Source: DATGUA01 sp035301545 (lineage in GTDB: Bacteria > Bacillota > Clostridia > Tissierellales > Tissierellaceae). Taken from it: DNA of 64,000 nucleotides. The notes beneath the pieces are model-generated. The model was not told the origin of the DNA, searched no databases, and was given only the letters and a program-made list of their open reading frames with translations. The DNA lies in NCBI GenBank assembly GCA_035301545.1, contig DATGUA010000004.1, positions 1 to 64,000 on the forward strand. The letters run 5' to 3'. A program made the translations under genes and the position numbers. Every line of letters starts with the position of its first letter. The first letter of the stretch is position 1. Below, one piece after another: positions 16,940 to 25,833 of this stretch.

Positions 16940-17518
16940 TTAAATTTTTAGACTATATATTCTTTTTAAAAGATCTTCACTAATAAACTTATAGTCTTCT
17001 GGACTAACCTTCTTATTAAAGGTTTCATAGTATCTTATGGGTTTTCCTATATAAATGTTGACCTTTGTAAACATCTTATAATCTTCTTCTATATACACTG
17101 GTAAAATAGGTGCCCTAGATCTAAGACTTATAAGAGCAGCTCCAGATTTTGCATTTTTTAAATTAAATTCTTTCACTCTAGTTCCTTCAGGAAATATTCC
17201 TAAAACTTCATTCTTTTTTAGTACCCTTAAAGCGTTTTTAATAGCATTTATATCAGTCTCTTTTCGATTGACCGGGAATGCTTTTAATTTTGTTATTATA
17301 AATGACAAAATTTTATTTTTAAAAAGCTCTGATTTAGCCATCCAATTTATTTGGCGAGGAAATCCTATAGTAATTAATATAGGATCTAATTTACTTACAT
17401 GATTCGAGCATAATAAAAGCTTTCCATTACTAGATATATTTTCTATTCCATGAACTTGAATAGGATAAAATGGTTTTAATATAATGCCGACAATAGATTT
17501 CACTATATTATAAAACAA
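16940..17518 (-). CDS. plsC: 1-acyl-sn-glycerol-3-phosphate acyltransferase
   Basis: PlsC-type acyltransferase of 192 residues making phosphatidic acid from lysophosphatidic acid at the membrane. The NHxxxxD motif (NHVSKLDPI), the FPEGTR motif and a hydrophobic N-terminal stretch (about 2-20) are present. It lies 2 bp after cmk, so translation is coupled. The start TTG 17518 has aggaggt about 9 bp upstream. Confidence 0.94.
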   Translation of the reverse strand: MFYNIVKSIVGIILKPFYPIQVHGIENISSNGKLLLCSNHVSKLDPILITIGFPRQINWMAKSELFKNKILSFIITKLKAFPVNRKETDINAIKNALRVLKKNEVLGIFPEGTRVKEFNLKNAKSGAALISLRSRAPILPVYIEEDYKMFTKVNIYIGKPIRYYETFNKKVSPEDYKFISEDLLKRIYSLKI

Positions 17519-17520
17519 TT

Positions 17521-18189
17521 TTATTTACCTCCTAGAACAACAGATACTATATAATTCACAGTCTCTTCTATGGTTTTATCAGTAGTATCTATTACATATG
17601 AATCTTTAGATTGTTTTAATGGAGCAATCTCTCGATTTTGATCTATATAATCACGCTTTTTGATATCTAATAATATATCTTTAAAAACAATATCTATATT
17701 ATTTCTATGTTTAAGTTCTTTATATCTTCTGTATGCTCTTTCTTCAGGTGTAGCTGTTATAAAAAATTTAAATTTCGAATCAGGTAAAACTACAGATCCA
17801 ATATCTCTACCATCCATTATTACATTTTTATTTTTAGACATATTTTTTTGTAGGTTTAACATCATTTCTCGTACTTCTTTTATTTTAGCTATAAGCGACA
17901 CATTTTGACTGATATAACTTTCTCTAATATCATCATTTACAATTCTACCATCAAGATAAATATTGTTATTTACAAAATCGATATTAGTATTTTTAATTTC
18001 TTTTAAAATCATATTAGTATTAAACGGATCTATATTATTATTTAATAATTTCAAAGTAAATGCACGATACATAGCTCCAGTATCTATATATTCTATATTT
18101 AATTTTTTAGATACTTGCTTTGCTATGGTACTTTTCCCAGATCCTGCTGGACCATCTATAGCAATTGAATAATAACTATTATGAGTCAT
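17521..18189 (-). CDS. cmk: Cytidylate kinase
   Basis: Phosphorylates CMP and dCMP. The 222 residues start with the P-loop GPAGSGKSTIAKQ and contain YIDTGAMYRAFT, VIMDGRDIGSVVLPD and TPEERAYRRYKEL, all typical. It is followed by plsC and then rpsA, a common clostridial order. It has ATG 18189 with a taggagg site. Confidence 0.97.
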   Translation of the reverse strand: MTHNSYYSIAIDGPAGSGKSTIAKQVSKKLNIEYIDTGAMYRAFTLKLLNNNIDPFNTNMILKEIKNTNIDFVNNNIYLDGRIVNDDIRESYISQNVSLIAKIKEVREMMLNLQKNMSKNKNVIMDGRDIGSVVLPDSKFKFFITATPEERAYRRYKELKHRNNIDIVFKDILLDIKKRDYIDQNREIAPLKQSKDSYVIDTTDKTIEETVNYIVSVVLGGK

Positions 18190-18232
18190 TCAATACCTCC
18201 TACCATTAAGAATCCATCAACTCTTAATTCTT

Positions 18233-18604
18233 TCATTTTTGTTTATCTTTTGGTACTAAATCTGGTCTTAATTTAACTGCCTTTTTTAAGTAAATATGTT
18301 TTATTTCATTTTGCTGCTTGTCCGAATCATATAAAATCATAACCCGTATACATTTTTGCAATCCATTATCGACTTGCATTTCATTGAAATTCATAAGACC
18401 AATGTGTGTATAATCTAAATCTCTTGCTGCTTTAGAAGGTGCTACTTTATTTAAATCATTTGTACAGCTAAAAATCATACTAATTACTTTATCTTGATTT
18501 AAATTATTGGTACTTTCAATAGTTTTTATTAGTCTTTTAGTGGCATTTATAATTTCAGTTTTTGTATTATTTTCTACAGTAATAGCACCTCTTATAGAAA
18601 TCAT
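18233..18604 (-). CDS. aroH: Monofunctional chorismate mutase AroH
   Basis: Converts chorismate to prephenate for Phe and Tyr synthesis. The 123 residues match the AroH trimer family: ISIRGAITVENNTKTEI at the start, the conserved CIRVMILYDSD, and HIYLKKAVKLRPDLV at the end. I take ATG 18604, 8 bp after aaggag; a GTG three codons upstream touches the site and is unlikely. It precedes cmk by 43 bp. Directly upstream lies a decayed flavoprotein gene. Confidence 0.95.
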   Translation of the reverse strand: MISIRGAITVENNTKTEIINATKRLIKTIESTNNLNQDKVISMIFSCTNDLNKVAPSKAARDLDYTHIGLMNFNEMQVDNGLQKCIRVMILYDSDKQQNEIKHIYLKKAVKLRPDLVPKDKQK

Positions 18605-18680
18605 AACAAACACTCCTTTATTAATTATATATTAATAATGTTTACTATACAAGTTATTCATAACATTTGCGAACATTATT

Positions 18681-19170
18681 TTAAAGATTTATTTCTGATA
18701 TATAACCAGTAGAAAATATAATCTGCAAATTATATCCTCCAGTTAGTGTATCGATATTTATTACCTATCCAGCAAAGTATAAATTAGGTATCATCTCGGA
18801 TTTCATAGTAGAAGGATTAAACCCCTGTAATATATATCTCTACCAAAGGTTATAATTACTTCTTACATAGACCTAAATCTATTAAACTGTTTTAATTATA
18901 TTAATTATATTCATCTATCTTCTTTTGTAATTTGATAAATAGACTTATTATTATCTATCTTTAATAATTATATAATTATATTAACAAGTCGTTGATTAAA
19001 TAGATTAGTTAATCCATTTCAAATAATTTGTTAGAATTTGTGCTAAAAATTCCTAGTATAATGGATTAATTATTTATAATTATAGTATTTTAGAGATACA
19101 TCCTTAATTAGAATGATAAGATTTAACAAACCACTGTATAAAAGGAATTTATTAGTAATAATATTTTTGA
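18681..19170 (-). pseudogene. Decayed HI0933/YtfP-family flavoprotein gene, C-terminal part
   Basis: Reading all three - strand frames recovers the C-terminal region of the HI0933 (YtfP/BaiN-like) NAD(P)/FAD oxidoreductase family. The clearest block, near 18681-18830, reads GFNPSTMKSEMIPNLYFAG, then a stop, then VINIDTLTGGYNLQIIFSTGY. The family has GLYFAGEVIDVDAYTGGYNLQIAFSTGY. Further upstream come ITFG, ITKEDR and, near 19150, YSGLLNLIILI in place of FTHFGISGPAIL. Stops and frameshifts are many and the nucleotide-binding N-terminus is gone. The boundary at 19170 is approximate. Confidence 0.75.
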
Positions 19171-19214
19171 AGAAATAGTCTATTGGAGATGAAATAGTTA
19201 TATTACCTCTCTTT

Positions 19215-19331
19215 TTAGTAATTGATAATTTTTTCAATTTGATTAATCATGTTAATTAATATTATATTCTTATTATTTAAAGTAGCTATATCAGCTGCAA
19301 TTATGCCTATTTTTTCTTTAATATTCGTCAT
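19215..19331 (-). CDS. Possible 38-residue small ORF, unknown
   Basis: An ATG-initiated frame of 38 codons (MTNIKEKIGIIAADIATL..., ending MINQIEKIINY) lies between the flavoprotein remnant and the RpiR gene. It has only a weak ribosome binding site (agaag) and no recognised relatives. It may be a chance frame or another decayed piece. The rest of 18605-19364 outside these two items shows nothing I can assign. Confidence 0.2.
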   Translation of the reverse strand: MTNIKEKIGIIAADIATLNNKNIILINMINQIEKIINY

Positions 19332-19364
19332 TTCTATATCTTCTATTACATGGAATATTTATTA

Positions 19365-20243
19365 CTAAAGATCGTAATAATCATAATAATCATATATATT
19401 ATAGGTTTTCCAAACCTTTTCTAAATTTTCAAAATATCTATTTAAATTATCTTTTTTTTCGTTACCTACAGCAATAATAAATGAATTTATTAAACTCATA
19501 GGAGCTACTAATGAGTCCACAAAAGAAAACATTTCACTATTAGCAATTAAGGACACATCTGCCTCAGAGGCCACTGGAGAAGAAAAACTATCTGTGATTG
19601 TTATTATAGAAGTATTTTTTTCTTTAGCATATTTTAAAACATCTATAGTTCTTTTAGAATACCTTGGATAGGTGATTATAATGATTAGATCATTAGATGA
19701 AACATTTAATAATTGTTCGAATATATCATTAGGTCCCGTATTAATTACATTGACATTATCAAACAAGAAATTAAAATAGAATCCTAAATATCCAGCCAAA
19801 AATGATGAACTTCTTAATCCTATGATATACATGGTTTTTGCTTCAAGTACTAATTTTACTGCTTGTTGAAAATCAGAAAAATTTATTTCATTAATAGTCT
19901 TTTTAATATTATCCATATCTTTTTCCATAATTTCAGTTAATAAATTTTCTTTATTTTTATAATTATGTTCTTGAAGATGTATTCTTTGTACAGTAGTTAA
20001 TTTGTTTTTAACTAGTTCTTGTAAATCGTTTTGTAAATCTCTATATCCTTGATACCCTAGTCTATCAGAAAATCTAACTACTGTTGATTCACTAACATTT
20101 ATAGATTTGCCTAATTTTGCAGCAGTCATAAATGCTGCCTGATCATAATTTTCAATAATAAAGTCAGCTATTAATTTCTGGCTTTTACTTAATTCACTAT
20201 AATTGTTATTGATATGTTTTATTAGTTTTGGATATCCTTCCAT
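19365..20243 (-). CDS. MurR/RpiR-family transcriptional regulator
   Basis: A 292-residue regulator with an N-terminal RpiR helix-turn-helix (about 5-80: LSKSQKLIADFI, AAKLGKSINVSESTVVRFSDRLGYQGY) and a SIS sugar-phosphate-binding domain (about 125-255, with YIIGLRSSS, IIITYPRYSKRTIDV and ITDSFSSP). Such proteins usually sense phosphosugars and control sugar or amino-sugar use, but no transport or sugar gene is adjacent, so its target is unknown. It ends in an odd Tyr-Asp repeat (YDYYDYYDL) made by a short DNA repeat. Start ATG 20243 with ggaggt. Confidence 0.92.
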   Translation of the reverse strand: MEGYPKLIKHINNNYSELSKSQKLIADFIIENYDQAAFMTAAKLGKSINVSESTVVRFSDRLGYQGYRDLQNDLQELVKNKLTTVQRIHLQEHNYKNKENLLTEIMEKDMDNIKKTINEINFSDFQQAVKLVLEAKTMYIIGLRSSSFLAGYLGFYFNFLFDNVNVINTGPNDIFEQLLNVSSNDLIIIITYPRYSKRTIDVLKYAKEKNTSIITITDSFSSPVASEADVSLIANSEMFSFVDSLVAPMSLINSFIIAVGNEKKDNLNRYFENLEKVWKTYNIYDYYDYYDL

Positions 20244-20318
20244 TGATTATGACCTCCAGATTATTATTTAATAATTATATCTATAATTGATTTAATTATG
20301 TTCAGCAATACTAAAATG

Positions 20319-20912
20319 CTAATTAATTGTACTAGTATTGTTCTTAGACTTTTCTATGAGATATAATATGGGAGGATAATTTATTTGATTAATAAATTCA
20401 TATTTTAGCACATTAAAATGTTTTTGGTTTAAATTAATTAGTAAATTATCTATAGCATTTCGTTCTTTCATACTACCAGTATGTCCTACATAGCTAGTAA
20501 TTAACAATATGCCATTGGGTATTAATAAATTCAATGCTTTATTAATACTTTCTATACTTGTATTTGCTAATGTTGTAATTTTTTTATTGCCTCCAGGTAA
20601 ATATCCTAAATTGTATACTATTAGATCTAGTTTTTCATAAATATAATTATCAATATATTCATGACTATCTAAAAACAATTCTACATTAGTATTTAATTTA
20701 TTTTTTAACAAAAGTCTACGAGTGTTCATAATTGCATCTTTTTGGATATCAAATCCATAAACTTTACCCCCTTCCCCTACTAGCTGAGCTAATAATAAAG
20801 TGTCCTGACCATTACCTACAGTACAATCTAGGACTGTGTCACCTTTCTCAATATAATCTTTCATAAGATTTCGTCCTATACTTAAAACATTATTTATTTT
20901 GCTATAATTCAA
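20319..20912 (-). CDS. mnmM: tRNA mnm5(s2)U34 methyltransferase MnmM (YtqB family)
   Basis: A 197-residue class I SAM methyltransferase of the YtqB family (older name: putative rRNA methylase). SAM-binding motif I is VLDCTVGNGQDTLLLA (about 28-43), the acidic end of strand 2 is GFDIQ, and the family-specific NLGYLPGG follows near 105. Bacillus YtqB (MnmM) makes the final methylation of 5-methylaminomethyl-2-thiouridine in the anticodon wobble position. Start TTG 20912 behind agaggtg. It is 12 bp after the rluB stop and in the same run. Confidence 0.88.
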   Translation of the reverse strand: MNYSKINNVLSIGRNLMKDYIEKGDTVLDCTVGNGQDTLLLAQLVGEGGKVYGFDIQKDAIMNTRRLLLKNKLNTNVELFLDSHEYIDNYIYEKLDLIVYNLGYLPGGNKKITTLANTSIESINKALNLLIPNGILLITSYVGHTGSMKERNAIDNLLINLNQKHFNVLKYEFINQINYPPILYLIEKSKNNTSTIN

Positions 20913-20924
20913 TTGAATTCACCT

Positions 20925-21638
20925 CTATAAAGATTTTAAATAATTTATCTCTGTTAATGTAAGATGCCTCCAATCACCTACTTTAAGGTCTCCTAATTCT
21001 AATTGTTCTATACTAATACGCTTTAACCTTTTAACTGGATGTCCAATAGATTGGCACATCTTCCTCACCTGTCTATTTTTACCTTCATGTATTCTAATAT
21101 CTAACAATACTTCATTTCTATGTTTGTATTGTTTGATTATATTTACTTTGGCTGGAGAAGTTAATTGACCGTCGATTTTCAAGCCAGTACGAAATTGATG
21201 TAATTGAGATTTATTTGGAACCCCTTCTACCCTAGCGATGTATCTTTTTATAATTTCTTTACTGGGATGAGTCAGTACATAGGTTAAATCGCCATCATTT
21301 GTCAGTAATAATAATCCAGTCGTGTCTTTATCTAATCGACCTACAGGATATATTCTTTCATTAATATTTGATATTAAATCTGTAACTATTTTTCTGCATT
21401 TTTCATCTTTTAATGTTGTAACATATCCTTTTGGTTTATTGAGCATTATGTATACATTCTTAGATTCTATTTTTATAATTTGATTATTAACACAGACTGT
21501 ATCTTTCTTAGGATCAATTTTTGTACCTAATTTGGTCACTATCCGTCCATTAATTTTAACATTACCTTCTAGTATTATTGATTCAGATTTTCTTCTTGAA
21601 GCTACACCACATTGAGCCATAAATTTTTGTAGACGCAT
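20925..21638 (-). CDS. rluB: Pseudouridine synthase RluB/RsuA family
   Basis: A 237-residue rRNA pseudouridine synthase. An S4 RNA-binding domain comes first (MRLQKFMAQCGVASRRKSE), then the catalytic domain with PVGRLDKDTTGLLLLTNDGDL (catalytic Asp) and HEGKNRQVRKMCQSIGHPV. In this gene context (scpA-scpB-dacF-rluB) it corresponds to Bacillus YpuL/RluB acting on 23S rRNA. I chose ATG 21638 behind aaggggga rather than an earlier in-frame codon without a site. Confidence 0.94.
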   Translation of the reverse strand: MRLQKFMAQCGVASRRKSESIILEGNVKINGRIVTKLGTKIDPKKDTVCVNNQIIKIESKNVYIMLNKPKGYVTTLKDEKCRKIVTDLISNINERIYPVGRLDKDTTGLLLLTNDGDLTYVLTHPSKEIIKRYIARVEGVPNKSQLHQFRTGLKIDGQLTSPAKVNIIKQYKHRNEVLLDIRIHEGKNRQVRKMCQSIGHPVKRLKRISIEQLELGDLKVGDWRHLTLTEINYLKSL

Positions 21639-21685
21639 AAAACTTCCCCCTTTATACTCAAATATAAATTTCAAATATATAATTG

Positions 21686-22774
21686 TTATTTTAATAAATT
21701 ATGAATAAAGTTTAGTTTATTTACATTATTACCCCCAATTAATTCATCTTTTTTTATTAATACTCCATTTAAATAAGTATTTATATTTCCAACGACATCC
21801 CCTTTATATATAGGAGTAGTTATATTTTCATCTAAAGTAATTTTAAATTTAATTTGTTTTTTTTCAGTAGGGTTTAATGGATATATAAAATCTTGTTTTG
21901 TAACTACTTTTAATTGTTCTTTACCATCCTTAATATCTACATTTGTTATAAATTGATTTTTATCATAAATTAAGTGATTTGTAAAATTTTCGAATCCATA
22001 ATCAAGGAGTTGATAATTGTCATTAAACCAGTTTTTAGCATTTAAACTTACAGCGATTAATCGCATATTATTTTTTGTAGCACTTGATACTAAACATCTA
22101 CCTGATTTCATAGTATATCCAGTTTTTACTCCATCACCGTCTTCATATTCCCATAAAGTCTTATTTTTATTTATAAAATTATTGTTATTTTTTCTATCAG
22201 CGGTATAGGATTTTGTTTTTACAATTTCTTCAAAAGCTTGATATTTAAAAGCTTCTTTTGTAATTAAGGCTAAATCATAAGCTGTAGAATAATGTTTATC
22301 GTGATTCAAACCATGAGGATTTGTAAAATTAGTATTATTTGCATTTATAGACTTAGCTTTATTATTCATCATTTTTATAAATTCATTTTGATTATTTGAT
22401 ATATTTTGGCTAATTGCAATAGCAGCATCATTACCTGATCTTAACATCAAACCATATAATAAGTCTTTTAAATTAATTATCTCTTTTCTTTCTAAATAAA
22501 TACTTGATCCTTCTATATCAATACAATCATCATTGATTTTTATTTGATCTTGCAAATTACCATTTTCTAAAGCGATAAGAGCCGTCATGATTTTTGTTGT
22601 ACTAGCTATAGGCATTTTTTTATGCTCGTCTTGGGAAGCTAATACTCTACCAGAGTTTTCCTCTATTAATATATAACTTTCTCCTGATAAGACCATATCC
22701 TTAGATACTAAAGGATTAGGATTAGAAAACAATGTAAAAATAATAATTAAGAAAGATATGATTCTTTTTTTCAA
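21686..22774 (-). CDS. dacF: D-alanyl-D-alanine carboxypeptidase, DacF-type
   Basis: Low-molecular-weight PBP of 362 residues that trims the terminal D-Ala of peptidoglycan stem peptides outside the membrane. It has a signal peptide (about 1-22), SxxK as STTK in PIASTTKIMTALIAL, SxN as SGN in LRSGNDAAIAI, and KTG as VKTGYT. A C-terminal beta domain follows. The position next to scpB/scpA and rluB matches Bacillus dacF, a forespore gene, so a role in spore wall cross-linking is likely. I take TTG 22774 behind aggaggtg; earlier in-frame codons would put the site inside the gene. Confidence 0.9.
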   Translation of the reverse strand: MKKRIISFLIIIFTLFSNPNPLVSKDMVLSGESYILIEENSGRVLASQDEHKKMPIASTTKIMTALIALENGNLQDQIKINDDCIDIEGSSIYLERKEIINLKDLLYGLMLRSGNDAAIAISQNISNNQNEFIKMMNNKAKSINANNTNFTNPHGLNHDKHYSTAYDLALITKEAFKYQAFEEIVKTKSYTADRKNNNNFINKNKTLWEYEDGDGVKTGYTMKSGRCLVSSATKNNMRLIAVSLNAKNWFNDNYQLLDYGFENFTNHLIYDKNQFITNVDIKDGKEQLKVVTKQDFIYPLNPTEKKQIKFKITLDENITTPIYKGDVVGNINTYLNGVLIKKDELIGGNNVNKLNFIHNLLK

Positions 22775-22839
22775 ATCTACACCTCCTAAGATAATAATCT
22801 TATCTTTCCAAAATAAAGTAATATAATACAAATATATTA

Positions 22840-23379
22840 TTATTTTTCAAGTTTTTTTAGTTCTTCTTCAATTCTGTCTAAATCTGGTAATTCATCTAAA
22901 GATTCGAGAGAAAACAATTTTAAAAATTCTTTAGTAGTTCCATAAATTATAGGTCTTCCAGGTCTATCAAGTCGTCCTAATTCTTTAATTAGGCCTCTTT
23001 CTGTTAATGTTTGAAGTGCACGGTCAGATTTAACACCTCTGATATAATCAATATCAGATTTAATTACAGGTTGTTTGTAAGCTATTATAGCTAAGGTTTC
23101 TAAAGCAGCATTAGTTAAGCTTTTAGGTGGATCCTGCTTTTGTAATTGTTTTATCCAATCATAATACTCTGGACGTGTGCCAATTTGATAACTATTATTT
23201 ATTCTTATGATTCTTAAGCCTCTTTGTTCATAATTAAAGTCATCAATCATTTCTTTCATAATTTTAGCTAACTCTTCCATATCTATATGCATTATTTCAG
23301 AAATATCATTTAGACTTAAAGGATCTCCCCAAGTAAAAAGCAAGGCTTCTATAATTGCTTTAACTTTTTTTTTATCCAT
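22840..23379 (-). CDS. scpB: Segregation and condensation protein B
   Basis: Winged-helix subunit of the SMC-ScpAB condensin that compacts and separates chromosomes. The 179 residues include EALLFTWGDPLSLNDI at the start, TNAALETLAIIAYKQPV in the middle and YGTTKEFLKLFSLESLDELP at the end, full length for the family. It starts 3 bp after scpA in a coupled pair. Confidence 0.97.
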   Translation of the reverse strand: MDKKKVKAIIEALLFTWGDPLSLNDISEIMHIDMEELAKIMKEMIDDFNYEQRGLRIIRINNSYQIGTRPEYYDWIKQLQKQDPPKSLTNAALETLAIIAYKQPVIKSDIDYIRGVKSDRALQTLTERGLIKELGRLDRPGRPIIYGTTKEFLKLFSLESLDELPDLDRIEEELKKLEK

Positions 23380-23382
23380 AAT

Positions 23383-24117
23383 TTAAGGTTCACCCACTTC
23401 TCTACTAGTTATAGTTAAATTTGTATGGTTTTCATTTTGTTGTACCAATACTAATTGAAGCTTCGTTAATTCTAATATAGATAAGAAATACGTGACTATC
23501 TCAGATATATTAGTTTCCGCACTTAATAGTTCGGTAAATGTTATACTATGTCTTATATTTAATAGATTAATTATGTTATCAGAACATTCGTTAACCGAAT
23601 ATCTGTTTTTTTGAATTTGATGTATATCTATTTTTTTAGATAAACTTTGACTAGAAATAATTTTGTTAATTGATCTTAATAAATGTTTTAAATCCATTGA
23701 CTTTAAATTGACTTCTTCTGAATTTAATGTACTTAAATCTTCTCTAGGTTTGTAATATGATTTTAATCCAGGTTTTTCATACCTTTTAAAATTTTCTGCA
23801 ACGATCTTATACTTTTTATAAGTTTTTAGTTGTAAAACCAATTCTTCTCTAGGGTCTACTATTTCTTCCTCTGTTGTATCTTTAGAATCATTTGGTAAAA
23901 GCATTCTAGATTTAATTTGTAGCAAAGTCGCAGCCATAAGAATGAATTCACTAGCAATTTTCATATTTAAATATTCCATTTGATAAATATAATTCATATA
24001 TTGTTCTGTAATTAGATTTATAGGTATATCGTAAATATCAATTTTAGCTTTTTCTATTAAATTTAATAATAAGTCTAAAGGACCCTCAAAAGAATCTAGT
24101 TTAACTTTATACTCCAT
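23383..24117 (-). CDS. scpA: Segregation and condensation protein A
   Basis: Kleisin subunit of the SMC-ScpAB complex, bridging the SMC heads. The 244 residues start with the conserved KLDSFEGPLDLLLNLIEKAKIDIYDIPI and contain FILMAATLLQIKSRMLLP; a variable linker leads to a C-terminal winged-helix region. Start ATG 24117 with taggagatg. Gene order scpA-scpB-dacF-rluB follows. Confidence 0.97.
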   Translation of the reverse strand: MEYKVKLDSFEGPLDLLLNLIEKAKIDIYDIPINLITEQYMNYIYQMEYLNMKIASEFILMAATLLQIKSRMLLPNDSKDTTEEEIVDPREELVLQLKTYKKYKIVAENFKRYEKPGLKSYYKPREDLSTLNSEEVNLKSMDLKHLLRSINKIISSQSLSKKIDIHQIQKNRYSVNECSDNIINLLNIRHSITFTELLSAETNISEIVTYFLSILELTKLQLVLVQQNENHTNLTITSREVGEP

Positions 24118-24545
24118 ATTTCATCTCCTATTTTTAATTAGTTTGTTAATTGTATTAGTGTTATGATAATTTTCTTATAATGAATATTAACATATGTCTT
24201 AAATTATTTAAAAATACTAAATTAAATTTGTTTAATAATCTATTATATCATACATATATTTTTTCCTACAACTATTTTAGCCGCTTTTTTACCTTGATTC
24301 TCTTCATATTTATTTTGGCCATACTTAGCATCATAAACCTTATAATATCTCTATTCTGAATCTTTTAGCTATATAGTTCCTCTCTCTCTTTTTCTGATAT
24401 TATTATTATTATGAAACATAGTTGTTTTCCTTTCTTAGATTCTGATTAAATTTATTATATCAGAGAATGACTATGTTTTTTTATTTTTATTGATATTTTA
24501 TTTTACAGCTTATATACTAAGGTTTAATTTATAATACTAGTTATA
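24118..24545. other. Gene-free stretch with a decayed reading frame
   Basis: This roughly 430-bp gap has no intact gene. On the - strand 24243-24350 is open for 35 codons and reads RYYKVYDAKYGQNKYEENQG, then KKAAKIVVGKN, with no start; a preceding ATG at 24419 behind aaaggaaaac leads into stops after about 12 codons. This looks like the wreck of a small gene of unknown kind. I see no RNA gene here. It is followed by the dacB terminator. Confidence 0.4.
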
Positions 24546-24585
24546 AATAATAGAACCTCGGCATTCCTGCCGAGGTTCTATTATT
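24546..24585 (-). terminator. Terminator after dacB
   Basis: Arms 24546-24563 and 24568-24585 are perfect 18-bp inverted copies with the GC-rich centre acctcggca/tgccgaggt and loop ttcc. A T-rich run follows on the - strand. Confidence 0.9.
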
Positions 24586-25739
24586 TATTTATTAAAAAGA
24601 AAATTTTGAACTGATTTGTTAACCATGTCTATAAGCTTGTTCTCTTGTACACTGTTCTTAGTAATTAAGTTTACACTATCTACAACTTTGTTATTAACTA
24701 AAATTTTTAATTTACCAACAACATGATTACGATTGGTAGGAGCTTTGATATATTTTGGATGGTCTATAACCTTATCTATATTGTAATCATCATCCTTTGG
24801 TAGCAATATAGAGCTTGATTCCTCCATTACAATTTCTACAGAATTAACATTTCCTTTTTCTACTGGGATTGTAGAAATAGTATCTCCCTTTTGTCCGATG
24901 GATACAGATTTATAGTTAGAAAATCCATAGTCTAAGAGTTTCTCTGCAGAAGTGAATCTAATTTCTGAACTTTCGGCTCCCATCACCACAGCTATGAGAT
25001 GTAATTCATCTCTTTTAGCTGATGCGGATATACAATGTTTGGATTTGTTTGTAAAACCTGTTTTTATTCCAGTGATACCATCATAACTTTTTATTAATTT
25101 ATTGGTATTAACCATAGTTTGAGTACTTTTCTTATTTTTCCCAACATCAATTTCTTCCATATATGTGGAGAGATAATCATGTATATCTTCATGTTTAAGT
25201 AATTCTTTAGACATAATAGCAATATCATAAGCAGTAGTATAATGATTTTCTTTAGGTAAACCTGTTGAATTGGTAAAATTAGTACTTTTCATTCCTAATT
25301 CTTGTGCTCTGTTATTCATCATCTTAATAAATGATTCATTAGAACCTGCTATAAACTCTCCTAAAGCAACTGCTGCATCATTTGCAGATCTGATAGATAT
25401 AGCCTTAATTAAAGATTCAACAGATTGTGTTTCTCCAACATCTAAATACAGTTGTGTACCTCCCATGGAAGAAGCATACTCACTTATATTTACTTTATCT
25501 GATAACTTTATCTTATTACTATCTAAAGCTTCCATAGTTAATAATAAGGTCATAACTTTTGTAATACTAGCAGGGTTTACTTTTTGATCCATATTTTTTT
25601 CATAAATAATTTCACCAGAATTATAGTCCATAAGAAGTGCAGAATCAGAATTTATTTCTATATCCCCATCTCCATAAACTGTAATCGATGTTAATATTGT
25701 TAAAATTATTAAACTTATTGATACTAGCTTCTTTTTCAA
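24585..25739 (-). CDS. dacB: D-alanyl-D-alanine carboxypeptidase, DacB-like
   Basis: Second low-molecular-weight PBP, 384 residues. Signal peptide at 1-23; active-site motifs SITK (NPASITKVMTLLL), SAN (IRSANDAAVAL) and KTG (GIKTGFT); and a C-terminal beta-rich domain with an amphipathic end (VNKSVQNFLFN) that may anchor it to the membrane. Length equals Bacillus DacB (PBP5*), a mother-cell enzyme that controls spore cortex cross-linking. A sigma-E-like promoter upstream (25770-25797) supports DacB rather than a vegetative DacA, but the family split is not certain. Start TTG 25739 behind ggaggt. Confidence 0.85.
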   Translation of the reverse strand: MKKKLVSISLIILTILTSITVYGDGDIEINSDSALLMDYNSGEIIYEKNMDQKVNPASITKVMTLLLTMEALDSNKIKLSDKVNISEYASSMGGTQLYLDVGETQSVESLIKAISIRSANDAAVALGEFIAGSNESFIKMMNNRAQELGMKSTNFTNSTGLPKENHYTTAYDIAIMSKELLKHEDIHDYLSTYMEEIDVGKNKKSTQTMVNTNKLIKSYDGITGIKTGFTNKSKHCISASAKRDELHLIAVVMGAESSEIRFTSAEKLLDYGFSNYKSVSIGQKGDTISTIPVEKGNVNSVEIVMEESSSILLPKDDDYNIDKVIDHPKYIKAPTNRNHVVGKLKILVNNKVVDSVNLITKNSVQENKLIDMVNKSVQNFLFNK

Positions 25740-25769
25740 TATAATACCTCCAACATTATATTTACTTTT

Positions 25770-25797
25770 ATAGTATCCAATTATATGTTTAATATTC
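25770..25797 (-). promoter_or_regulatory. Candidate sigma-E promoter of dacB
   Basis: On the - strand GAATATT (25791-25797) matches the sigma-E -35 KMATATT exactly and GATACTAT (25770-25777) matches the -10 CATACAMT at 6 of 8, with a 13-bp spacer. The spacing is about one base short of the Bacillus norm. Confidence 0.5.
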
Positions 25798-25833
25798 TAA
25801 TGAATTAATTATTTATTTATTTGTTTTTATATA

